A stretch of DNA of 10,363 nt from Burkholderiaceae bacterium. Lineage in GTDB: Bacteria > Pseudomonadota > Gammaproteobacteria > Burkholderiales > Burkholderiaceae. Below, in pieces: positions 1 through 5,592 of the stretch. Each line of letters begins with the position of its first letter. The stretch's first letter is position 1. The notes beneath the pieces are model-generated. The model ran no database searches. It was not told the origin of the DNA and saw only the letters and a list, made by a program, of their open reading frames with translations. The stretch covers positions 1 to 10,363 of the forward strand of contig CANBSM010000037.1 in assembly GCA_947372155.1 (NCBI GenBank). The letters run 5' to 3'. The position numbers were made by a program, and so were the translations under genes.

Positions 1-431
1 TTTCTGAAATGTCACGCAGCCTCACTTTTGAACGCGTGCATTATCCAAAAAAACTCAGTCCACAACTTCTGAAGCAACTCAGTGAAGGTGCTGAAATTAG
101 CTATGAGCAATATGCAAAAGATTTGAGTCTTGCCGATAAGTCAAGGTCAGCCATGGAAGACTTATTTAATAACGAAGTCGATATCTTGATCGCCCCAAGT
201 GCAAATGGAGTAGCACCTAACATTAAAGATGGTACGGGTGATCCTCTTTTTTCAAGAGCTTGGACTCTTCTAGGTCTGCCTTGCATCAATATCAACGTAG
301 GCACTGGCCCCAATGGATTGCCAGTGGGAGTGCAACTCATTGCAGGCCCAGGTAAGGATCATTTCTTACTGAGCGCTGCCCGAGCATTTACATTGGCATT
401 GCCTGATCCCACTTTACGAGATCAGGCTTAG
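1..431 (+). CDS. Amidase-signature family hydrolase, C-terminal part (5' end outside window)
   Basis: The reading frame is open from the first full codon at position 3 to the TAG at 429-431, so about 142 C-terminal residues of a longer protein are visible. An ATG at 9-11 is an internal methionine rather than a convincing start. The stretch containing WTLLGLPCININVG, then GLPVGVQLIAGPGKD and a LLSAA tail, is the typical C-terminal segment of amidase-signature enzymes (GatA/acetamidase-like). The Lys-Ser-cisSer catalytic triad of this family lies in the N-terminal and middle part, which is not in view, so activity cannot be judged. Family members hydrolyse amide bonds in the cytoplasm, and the substrate cannot be inferred here. 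The preceding SYEQYAKDL stretch resembles standalone catabolic amidases more than the tRNA amidotransferase subunit, but that is a judgement by eye. The gene converges on the Bug protein gene with 8 bases between stop codons. Confidence 0.85.
   Translation, partial: SEMSRSLTFERVHYPKKLSPQLLKQLSEGAEISYEQYAKDLSLADKSRSAMEDLFNNEVDILIAPSANGVAPNIKDGTGDPLFSRAWTLLGLPCININVGTGPNGLPVGVQLIAGPGKDHFLLSAARAFTLALPDPTLRDQA
401..427. repeat. Inverted repeat at the 3' end of the amidase gene
   Basis: A perfect 8-bp inverted repeat, GCCTGATC (401-408) and GATCAGGC (420-427), is separated by 11 bases and lies in the last codons of the amidase gene. The two convergent genes leave only 8 bases between stops, so a transcription-ending hairpin would have to sit inside coding sequence. 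No T-run follows on either strand (TTAGCC on +, AATGCC on -), so it is not a canonical intrinsic terminator. It may slow RNA polymerase, stabilise 3' ends, or be chance. Confidence 0.4.
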
Positions 432-439
432 CCATACTC

Positions 440-1414
440 TTAATCCAGAGTAATGTTTGCGGCTTTAATTGCTTTAGCCCAGAAAGGAAGCTCTTTCTTA
501 ACCAGTGCATCCGTCTGGTTAGGGCCTAGATAACGAAGCTCAACGCCTGCAGCATCCGCACGTTCTTTAATTTCTGGCATTGCCAAACTCTGCTTTACAG
601 AATTGGTAAGCTTGGTAACAACTGATGCAGGCGTACCTGCAGGGGCATAGAGAGCAACCCAAGACTCCAGCTGAAAAGAAGGTAGTCCAGCCTCAGCGGT
701 CGTTGGGACGTTGGGCATACCAGGATGACGATTTTTTCCGGTAACAGCAAGTCCCTTGAGTTTTCCACTCTGGACATGTTGCATTACTGAGGGCGGCGTA
801 CTAATAAATACCTGCACCTGCCCCGCCAGAACATCTTGAATAGCCGGACCTGATCCCTTGTATGGAACGTGAACCATGTCTACGCCAGTAGTTTGCTTAA
901 AAATCTCTGTACCAATGTGTGACACAGAGCCATTACCTTGTGAGGCGTAATTTAGTTTGCCAGGGTTTGCCTTTGTGTATGCAATGAATTCTTTCAAATT
1001 ATTAACTGGTACCGAAGGATGTACCGCAATGACATTTGTTGAAACAGTCAACAAAGCTATTGGAGAGAAATCTTTAATGGGATCCCACGGAAGCTTATCG
1101 AATAAAGCTGGATTACCAACGTGATAACCAGAATAGGAAATTAATAAGGTGTAGCCATCCGGCTTTGCTTTAGCCACATACTGATAGGCTGTATTCCCAC
1201 TTGCTCCCGGTTTGTTATCAACAATCACTGGTTGACCAATAACTCGAGATAAAGGCTCGCTCAAGAGACGCGCTGAAGTATCAACAAGCCCGCCTGGTGG
1301 ATTAGGTACTACCAAAGTAATTGGACGATCCGGAAAGGATTCAGCCATAACTAGACATGAAAATCCAAAACCCAAAATTACAAGCGCACTGCGTATCACT
1401 GAATATTTCTTCAT
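440..1414 (-). CDS. Bug/TctC-family tripartite tricarboxylate transporter substrate-binding protein
   Basis: This 324-residue protein matches the family's usual length of about 320-330. It begins with a Sec signal peptide: MKKY, a hydrophobic core at residues 8-23, and likely cleavage after VMA at residue 24. The mature start FPDRPITLVVPNPPGG (27-42) is the family hallmark. The AKPDGYTLL block (84-92), FSPIALL (116-122) and VPYKGSGPAIQDVLAGQVQ (183-201) also fit the two-lobed Bug fold, which binds carboxylates or other small organic solutes in the periplasm. Cys20 does not sit in a lipobox, so this should be a soluble periplasmic protein. The ATG is preceded by AGGAGA with a 5-base spacer, a strong ribosome-binding site that supports this start. 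No TctA or TctB membrane subunit is in view. Such orphan Bug genes are common in Burkholderiales, and the ligand is unknown. It follows the ene-reductase gene by 30 bases on the same strand and is probably cotranscribed. Confidence 0.93.
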   Translation of the reverse strand: MKKYSVIRSALVILGFGFSCLVMAESFPDRPITLVVPNPPGGLVDTSARLLSEPLSRVIGQPVIVDNKPGASGNTAYQYVAKAKPDGYTLLISYSGYHVGNPALFDKLPWDPIKDFSPIALLTVSTNVIAVHPSVPVNNLKEFIAYTKANPGKLNYASQGNGSVSHIGTEIFKQTTGVDMVHVPYKGSGPAIQDVLAGQVQVFISTPPSVMQHVQSGKLKGLAVTGKNRHPGMPNVPTTAEAGLPSFQLESWVALYAPAGTPASVVTKLTNSVKQSLAMPEIKERADAAGVELRYLGPNQTDALVKKELPFWAKAIKAANITLD

Positions 1415-1444
1415 TACTGTCTCCTACCTATGATTTTTTAATGT

Positions 1445-2566
1445 TTATCGCTGCCCTACTTTTACGTCGCCAAATACTGCTTGCACCTCTCTAGGTAAAC
1501 AACGCCAATAACGCTCATTTGCAGTAACTGTGCCACCAAGAGCTGCTGCAGCCTCCCAACCCCAGCGTGGCTTGTATAGGAATGCTCTTGCCAAAGCTAT
1601 AAGGTCCGCATCACCCGCTTGCAAAATATCCTCAGCTTGCTGGGGCTCAGTAATGAGTCCAACAGTCATTGTTGGCAAACCAGATTGATCTTTAACTATC
1701 TTTGCAAAAGGCACTTGGTAGTTTGGTCCAATCGCAATCTTTTGTTTTGGTGAAATGCCACCAGAAGATATGTGCACAAAGTCGCAACCCATTGGCTTAA
1801 GTTGTTTGGCAAAATTTGCCGTCTCCTCAGGAGTCCAGCCACCCTCAATCCAATCGCTTGCTGAAATACGAATACCAAGCACCCCTTGGTATGCTGCACG
1901 TACAGCAGCAAATAACTCCAATGGAAAGCGAATGCGGTTTTCAAATGAGCCGCCGTATTCATCAGTGCGTTGATTGGCGATAGGAGATAAAAATTGGTGC
2001 AACAAGTATCCGTGGGCTCCATGTAACTCAATACCATCGATTCCAATGCGTGCAGCGCGCTTCGCAGATGCTACAAAATCATCGATCAGCTTTTTTAATT
2101 CAGCCTTACTCAATTCATGAGGTAAACGCTCTCCATCTAACTGGGGGATCGCTGAGGGCGCTAAAGTTTCCCATCCACCTTGTTCAGCTGAAAGAAGCTG
2201 CCCGCCGTCCCAGGGTGTCGCACTAGATGCTTTTCGACCAGCATGGGCTAGCTGAATAAAAACAGGCGTAGCAGGAGCCAGGCCGCGTGCACGACTCAGT
2301 TTGTCCTTAAGGGCTGACTCAGTGCGATCATCCCAAAGCCCCAAACATGCTGGCGTAATTCGGGCTTCTGGGCTTACCCCAGTAGCCTCAATAATGAAGA
2401 GTGCTGCGCCGCTATTGAGTAGATTTCCCCAATGCATGAGGTGCCAGTCTGTTGCCTCGCCGTTATTGGCTGAATATTGGCACATGGGAGCAACAACTAT
2501 GCGGTTTGCCAGCTCCAGGGGTCCCCGAGGAGAATTGAGGGTATAGCTCGAAAATAAAAGACTCAT
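1445..2566 (-). CDS. NADH:flavin oxidoreductase / ene-reductase, old yellow enzyme family (XenA/YqjM class)
   Basis: This is a 373-residue FMN-dependent TIM-barrel oxidoreductase of the thermophilic-like OYE class. Visible class markers are APMCQYSA with Cys29 and Tyr31 (the redox-tuning Cys and active-site Tyr), QLAHAGRKAS (105-114), and ELHGAHGYLLHQFLSP with His182, His185 and Tyr187, the substrate-binding pair and proton donor. RTDEYGGSFENR (200-211), the barrel-end VGLITEP and the phosphate-binding LIALARAFL also fit. Trp354 near the C-terminus resembles the active-site tryptophan of Pseudomonas XenA, a relation recalled from memory. Such enzymes reduce activated C=C bonds of enones, and sometimes nitro compounds, with NAD(P)H in the cytoplasm. 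The frame extends to a TTG at 2587, but the ATG at 2564-2566 has AAGG six bases upstream and starts at the conserved MSLLFSSYTL, so I prefer it. It is the first gene of the probable unit with the Bug protein. The physiological substrate is unknown. Confidence 0.92.
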   Translation of the reverse strand: MSLLFSSYTLNSPRGPLELANRIVVAPMCQYSANNGEATDWHLMHWGNLLNSGAALFIIEATGVSPEARITPACLGLWDDRTESALKDKLSRARGLAPATPVFIQLAHAGRKASSATPWDGGQLLSAEQGGWETLAPSAIPQLDGERLPHELSKAELKKLIDDFVASAKRAARIGIDGIELHGAHGYLLHQFLSPIANQRTDEYGGSFENRIRFPLELFAAVRAAYQGVLGIRISASDWIEGGWTPEETANFAKQLKPMGCDFVHISSGGISPKQKIAIGPNYQVPFAKIVKDQSGLPTMTVGLITEPQQAEDILQAGDADLIALARAFLYKPRWGWEAAAALGGTVTANERYWRCLPREVQAVFGDVKVGQR

Positions 2567-2570
2567 AAAA

Positions 2571-2576
2571 TGCCTT
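2571..2576 (-). promoter_or_regulatory. Ribosome-binding site deciding the ene-reductase start
   Basis: On the minus strand the sequence reads AAGG-CATTTT-ATG, giving a Shine-Dalgarno core with a 6-base spacer before the ATG at 2564-2566. No comparable site was seen before the in-frame TTG at 2585-2587. This favours the 373-residue product over a 380-residue one. Confidence 0.6.
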
Positions 2577-2609
2577 GAAAAGCCCAAAAATAGGTCAAAA
2601 ATACGAAAA

Positions 2610-2638
2610 TTGCCGTAAAGCGATAGAATACTTAAAAA
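2610..2638 (+). promoter_or_regulatory. Candidate mmsA promoter
   Basis: Two weak readings overlap in this AT-rich divergent region. TTGCCG (2610-2615) with a 17-base spacer to TAAAAA (2633-2638) gives 4/6 matches in each box. Alternatively TAGAAT (2624-2629) is a 5/6 match to a -10 box, but nothing resembling a -35 lies at the right distance. Either would give a leader of about 85-95 bases before the mmsA ATG. I saw no convincing promoter in the opposite direction for the ene-reductase gene. Confidence 0.25.
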
Positions 2639-2668
2639 GCAGAATAAACGAGACAGCGAAGTCGTGCA

Positions 2669-2693
2669 GGCTATTTAGCCAAGCGGCTTTTTT
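2669..2693 (+). promoter_or_regulatory. Overlapping hairpins with T-run in the mmsA leader (possible attenuator)
   Basis: GGCTA-TT-TAGCC (2669-2680) is a compact hairpin. Its 3' arm AGCC (2677-2680) can instead pair with GGCT (2685-2688), forming AGCC-AAGC-GGCT followed immediately by a run of six T (2688-2693). The two structures share an arm and so exclude each other, the arrangement expected of an attenuator or riboswitch expression platform. The terminator-like stem is only 4 bp, which is weak. Upstream, ACGA (2648-2651) and TCGT (2662-2665) are complementary and could close a further loop. I do not recognise a known riboswitch class. It could also be a leftover terminator from an earlier gene arrangement, or chance. 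Confidence 0.3.
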
Positions 2694-2728
2694 ACCAAAA
2701 ACCTGAATAATACTCACCACAAGAGACT

Positions 2729-4249
2729 ATGAACGCACCCCAAGCCTTTGAATCAAAAGAAGATATTGGCCACTTTGTTGGCGGCAATGTAGTTAACCCT
2801 AAAGATGGCCGCTTTGCCGATGTTTACAACCCAACCAAAGGAACTGTAGCGCGCCGTGTTGCGCTTGCCAGCCGCAAGGAGGTTGATGCAGTTGTAGCCA
2901 ATGCGCAAACAGCCTTTGTCTCATGGAGTCAAACCTCCCCATTGCGCCGTGCACGCATCATGTTTAAGTATCTTGAATTATTAAACGCTCATCGCGATGA
3001 GCTTGCTGCCATCATTACAGCTGAACACGGCAAAGTGTTTACCGATGCCCAGGGCGAAGTAACACGCGGTATTGAAATTGTGGAATTTGCTACCGGCATT
3101 CCTGAGTTGCTCAAGGGTGACTACACCGAGCAAGTATCAACCGGTATCGATAACTGGGTTATGCGTCAGCCGCTAGGTGTAGTTGCTGGCATCACCCCAT
3201 TTAACTTCCCAGTCATGGTGCCAATGTGGATGTTCCCGGTTGCAATTGCTTGCGGCAATACCTTCATTCTCAAGCCTAGCCCTACCGATCCATCTGCTTC
3301 ATTGTTTATGGCCAAACTCCTCAAGGAAGCAGGCCTGCCTGATGGAGTATTCAACGTTGTTCAAGGTGACAAAGAAGCGGTTGATGCCTTAATTGAAAAT
3401 CCAGATGTAAAAGCGGTAAGTTTTGTGGGCTCCACCCCAATCGCCAATTACATCTATGAGCGTTGCTCACACTTTGGCAAGCGCTCCCAAGCGTTGGGTG
3501 GCGCAAAAAATCACATGGTCATCATGCCAGATGCTGATATTGATAAAGCCATTGATGCCTTGGTTGGCGCTGCTTACGGCTCTGCTGGCGAGCGCTGCAT
3601 GGCGATTTCTGTAGCAGTATTAGTTGGTGACGTTGCAGAGAAGATCATGCCAAAGCTAATTGAGCGCACCAAGACGCTTAAAGTTAAAAACGGCATGGAA
3701 CTCGATGCTGAAATGGGTCCAATCGTTACTAAAGCAGCTCTTGAGCGCATTACTGGCTATATTGATGCTGGTGTAGCTTCTGGTGCAAAACTACTCGTAG
3801 ATGGCCGCGGACTCAAAGTTCCAGGGTATGAGGATGGCTTCTTTATTGGCGGCACACTTTTTGACAATGTAACCCCAGACATGAAGATTTACTTAGAAGA
3901 AATCTTCGGACCAGTTCTATCCTGCTTGCGTGTTGCTAACTTTACGGATGCTCTGAACTTGGTGAATTCTTGCGAATTTGGCAATGGTGTTGCCTGTTTC
4001 ACAAGCGATGGAAATATTGCGCGTGAGTTTGCTCGTCGCGTACAAGTAGGCATGGTCGGTATTAATGTACCTATTCCAGTTCCAATGGCATGGCATGGCT
4101 TTGGCGGTTGGAAAAAATCCATCTTTGGCGATATGCATGCATATGGCAAAGAGGGCGTTCGTTTCTACACCAAGCAAAAGAGTGTGATGCAACGCTGGCC
4201 TGAGAGTATTGCTAAGGGGGCGGAGTTTGTAATGCCTACCTCTAAGTAA
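2729..4249 (+). CDS. mmsA: CoA-acylating methylmalonate-semialdehyde dehydrogenase
   Basis: This 506-residue aldehyde dehydrogenase superfamily protein is the normal length for MmsA/IolA. It converts methylmalonate semialdehyde, CoA and NAD+ to propionyl-CoA, CO2 and NADH, and malonate semialdehyde to acetyl-CoA, in valine, beta-alanine or inositol breakdown. [16 protein letters not shown] (155-170) carries Asn159 of the oxyanion hole, [12 protein letters not shown] (232-243) is the nucleotide-binding segment, and GSAGERCMA holds the catalytic Cys290. EEIFGPV has Glu391. The ALGGAKNH block (255-262) lacks the general-base glutamate of hydrolytic ALDHs, as expected for the CoA-dependent family. 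Arg113 and Arg289 may hold the substrate carboxylate, by recalled family knowledge. The ATG has only a modest AAGAG site close upstream, but MNAP...IGHFVGG is a natural family N-terminus. The gene stands alone: no mmsB or other valine-pathway genes flank it. A strong terminator follows. Confidence 0.95.
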   Translation: MNAPQAFESKEDIGHFVGGNVVNPKDGRFADVYNPTKGTVARRVALASRKEVDAVVANAQTAFVSWSQTSPLRRARIMFKYLELLNAHRDELAAIITAEHGKVFTDAQGEVTRGIEIVEFATGIPELLKGDYTEQVSTGIDNWVMRQPLGVVAGITPFNFPVMVPMWMFPVAIACGNTFILKPSPTDPSASLFMAKLLKEAGLPDGVFNVVQGDKEAVDALIENPDVKAVSFVGSTPIANYIYERCSHFGKRSQALGGAKNHMVIMPDADIDKAIDALVGAAYGSAGERCMAISVAVLVGDVAEKIMPKLIERTKTLKVKNGMELDAEMGPIVTKAALERITGYIDAGVASGAKLLVDGRGLKVPGYEDGFFIGGTLFDNVTPDMKIYLEEIFGPVLSCLRVANFTDALNLVNSCEFGNGVACFTSDGNIAREFARRVQVGMVGINVPIPVPMAWHGFGGWKKSIFGDMHAYGKEGVRFYTKQKSVMQRWPESIAKGAEFVMPTSK

Positions 4250-4264
4250 TATCAGGTAGTAGTT

Positions 4265-4298
4265 AATAAAAAAGCGATCTTCGGATCGCTTTTTTATT
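4265..4298. terminator. Bidirectional intrinsic terminator between mmsA and the DUF1178 gene
   Basis: A perfect 15-bp stem pairs 4265-4279 with 4284-4298 around a TTCG loop closed by C-G, the very stable cUUCGg tetraloop. The GC core is GCGATC/GATCGC, flanked by six A on the left and six T on the right. The symmetry means it can stop transcripts from mmsA on + and from the convergent DUF1178 gene on -, which ends 20 bases away. Confidence 0.95.
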
Positions 4299-4318
4299 TG
4301 CCAGGATTAAATTAAAAA

Positions 4319-4804
4319 TTACTGGAGTGTATTTTTAAGAGCGGGAATCATTGGCATTGAGAGAACATCAATCCCCTCTTCTCTTAAAGCCTCAGCCTCA
4401 TCTAAAGTAGTTTGGCCACGAATGCTTCTCTCGGGAGATTCTTTATAGTGAATTTTTCTAGCCTCATCGGCAAAAGAATTGCCAACATCCTCTGAGCGAC
4501 CCATTAACTCACGCATACCTTTCAAAAAGGCAGCCTGTACCTGAGCCTCAAGTTGAGAGTGATCATTACTGGTGAGAGAAACAACACCCCCAGTCGAATT
4601 CTCAGATGCCGGCTTTGAAATTGCTAAATCGGTAGATGAAGACTTACCAATATGCGGGGCCGAAGGCATGCGGGTAATTTCTGTGCTGTCGCATACAGGA
4701 CACGCAAGCATCCCTTTGTCTTGCTGAGCAAGGCAATCCTCTTCTGAAGCAAACCACCCTTCAAAACGATGTTCTAGCGGGCAGGCTAAGTTATAGACTT
4801 TCAT
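4319..4804 (-). CDS. DUF1178 family protein (putative zinc-ribbon protein)
   Basis: This 161-residue cytoplasmic protein of unknown function has no signal peptide or membrane segment. The N-terminal half resembles a zinc ribbon: MKVYNLACPLEHRFEGWF places Cys8 and His12 as a first ligand pair, and ACPVCDS (34-40) gives Cys35 and Cys38. The motif TRMPSAPHI (44-52) follows. These match the DUF1178 family as I recall it. Residues 54-80 are a Ser/Thr-rich low-complexity linker, and the C-terminal part is a charged, probably helical region including RSIRGQTTLDEAEALREEGI (126-145). The gene lies 65 bases downstream of the Nudix gene on the same strand. Its ATG lacks a good ribosome-binding site but has a promoter-like sequence directly upstream. 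The role is unknown; zinc binding is an inference from the cysteine spacing. Confidence 0.9.
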   Translation of the reverse strand: MKVYNLACPLEHRFEGWFASEEDCLAQQDKGMLACPVCDSTEITRMPSAPHIGKSSSTDLAISKPASENSTGGVVSLTSNDHSQLEAQVQAAFLKGMRELMGRSEDVGNSFADEARKIHYKESPERSIRGQTTLDEAEALREEGIDVLSMPMIPALKNTLQ

Positions 4805-4808
4805 AAAA

Positions 4809-4838
4809 CTTATATAAGGGCAAAAACGATAAATTCAA
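4809..4838 (-). promoter_or_regulatory. Candidate promoter directly upstream of the DUF1178 start (possibly leaderless)
   Basis: Read on the minus strand, TTGAAT (4833-4838) is followed after 18 bases by TATAAG (4809-4814), or after 17 by ATATAA. The boxes match the consensus 4/6 and 5/6. The -10 box ends only four bases before the ATG at 4802-4804, so transcription would begin at or next to the start codon. This fits the weak Shine-Dalgarno there. It remains a pattern match in AT-rich DNA. Confidence 0.35.
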
Positions 4839-4869
4839 TAGCCCTATTTTAATCGGGTTTGAATGTATC

Positions 4870-5469
4870 CTATTCGATTGGATGTGACTTAACCAATCCC
4901 TTGCGGTAGCGATCCAGCCAATAAACAGAAATAGTCGTCTTGACATCAGTGATCTCACCATCCTCCACCCAACCCAAAAGCTGCTCCAAAGGGGCAGCAA
5001 ATACATCCAAAAACTCTTCCTCATCTAGGTGGCTTTTTCCAGGGACTAGATCTTCGGCCAAATAAATATCGATGAACTCAGTTGAATAGGAAATTACAGG
5101 ATGAATGCGGCGAATCAGACTCCATTTCTTCGCCGTATACCCGGTCTCTTCTTCAAGCTCACGTTTAGCGCACACCAGATGATCCTCATTGGGATCCAAC
5201 TTACCCGCTGGAATTTCAATACAGGCTTTTGCAATCGGATAGCGATATTGACGCTCAAGCAACACCCTACCATCATCTAAGATTGCAACAATGGCGACTG
5301 CACCTGGATGTGTTAAATACTCACGTATCGCCTCCTCACCATCTGGCAATGAAACTTTATCCCGCTTCATCTTTAAGAAGATGCCGCCATATACATCTTC
5401 TCCAGATAAACGCTCTTCACGCAAATGTTTATCACCCGCAGGTAAATCTTCAAATGATTTTTCAGCCAT
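4870..5469 (-). CDS. Nudix hydrolase, ADP-ribose pyrophosphatase-like (NudF/ADPRase group)
   Basis: This is a 199-residue cytoplasmic enzyme. A complete Nudix box runs from Gly89 to Tyr111: GKLDPNE, seven residues, then RELEEETGY, exactly Gx5Ex7REUxEExGU, including the Mg2+-binding glutamates. The preceding EIPAGKLD and the overall length of about 200 are typical of ADP-ribose diphosphatases, which split ADP-ribose to AMP and ribose 5-phosphate. Exact substrate preference cannot be settled by eye, and other nucleoside diphosphate sugars are possible. The ATG at 5467-5469 has only a weak AAGA upstream. The DUF1178 gene follows 65 bases downstream. nuoN lies upstream on the same strand, separated by 123 bases holding a terminator-like hairpin, so it may have its own promoter. 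Removing ADP-ribose, an NAD breakdown product, next to an NADH dehydrogenase operon is a suggestive but unproven functional link. Confidence 0.92.
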   Translation of the reverse strand: MAEKSFEDLPAGDKHLREERLSGEDVYGGIFLKMKRDKVSLPDGEEAIREYLTHPGAVAIVAILDDGRVLLERQYRYPIAKACIEIPAGKLDPNEDHLVCAKRELEEETGYTAKKWSLIRRIHPVISYSTEFIDIYLAEDLVPGKSHLDEEEFLDVFAAPLEQLLGWVEDGEITDVKTTISVYWLDRYRKGLVKSHPIE

Positions 5470-5499
5470 AGGTCTTAGTAAATATTCCGCATGTAATTG

Positions 5500-5530
5500 A
5501 TTAAACCAGCTTAACTTTATTGAGTGTCAT
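5500..5530 (-). promoter_or_regulatory. Candidate promoter for the Nudix gene
   Basis: On the minus strand ATGACA (5525-5530, 5/6 match to a -35) is followed after a long 19-base spacer by TTTAAT (5500-5505, 5/6 match to a -10). The start of transcription would fall about 25 bases before the ATG. It lies downstream of the nuoN hairpin, where an independent promoter is needed if that hairpin terminates. The spacer is suboptimal, so this is tentative. Confidence 0.25.
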
Positions 5531-5544
5531 TTTGATGGCACCTC
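5522..5544. repeat. Imperfect inverted repeat between nuoN and the Nudix gene
   Basis: GA-GTGTCA (5522-5529) pairs with TGGCAC-C-TC (5536-5544) around TTTTGA, with one wobble pair and one bulged C. It overlaps the candidate -35 box of the Nudix promoter. It could be an operator-like site or a second weak 3' hairpin of the nuo transcript. No T-run follows, and chance is possible. Confidence 0.25.
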
Positions 5545-5550
5545 AAACAA

Positions 5551-5574
5551 TAAAGGCCCCATACGGAGCCTTTA
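5551..5574 (-). terminator. Probable terminator of the nuo operon
   Basis: On the minus strand TAAAGGCTCC-GTAT-GGGGCCTTTA forms a 10-bp stem with a 4-base loop, 18 bases after the nuoN stop, followed by TTGTTTG. The single non-Watson-Crick position is a G-U wobble in minus-strand RNA but would be a C-A mismatch in plus-strand RNA, which points to a role in the nuo direction. The T tract is interrupted, so termination may be incomplete and some read-through into the Nudix gene is possible. Confidence 0.65.
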
Positions 5575-5592
5575 GCGAGATATTGATTCGCC

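Noticed and set aside
1353..1358. Cys20 of the Bug protein as a lipoprotein anchor
   Set aside because: The preceding residues (GFS) do not form a lipobox, and a standard signal peptidase I site follows at VMA.
1696..2046. 116-codon minus-strand open frame inside the ene-reductase gene
   Set aside because: It overlaps a well-supported enzyme in another frame and its translation shows no family features.
2677..2700. AGCCAAGCGGC resembles a tRNA D-arm
   Set aside because: No acceptor stem, anticodon arm or T-arm (GGTTCGA-like) can be found around it, so it is not a tRNA or an attachment-site fragment I can support.
3889..4192. Two 86-91 codon minus-strand frames antisense to mmsA
   Set aside because: Both are antisense shadows of the conserved dehydrogenase C-terminus, without ribosome-binding sites or recognisable domains.
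4817..4846. AGGGC/GCCCT inverted repeat between the Nudix and DUF1178 genes as a terminator
   Set aside because: The stem is only 5 bp with a 19-base loop and no T-run of useful position, so it is most likely chance.
4791..5024. 77-codon minus-strand open frame bridging the Nudix 3' end and the intergenic gap
   Set aside because: It lies mostly inside the Nudix gene in another frame, has no recognisable protein character and no ribosome-binding site. The Nudix frame carries the full motif.
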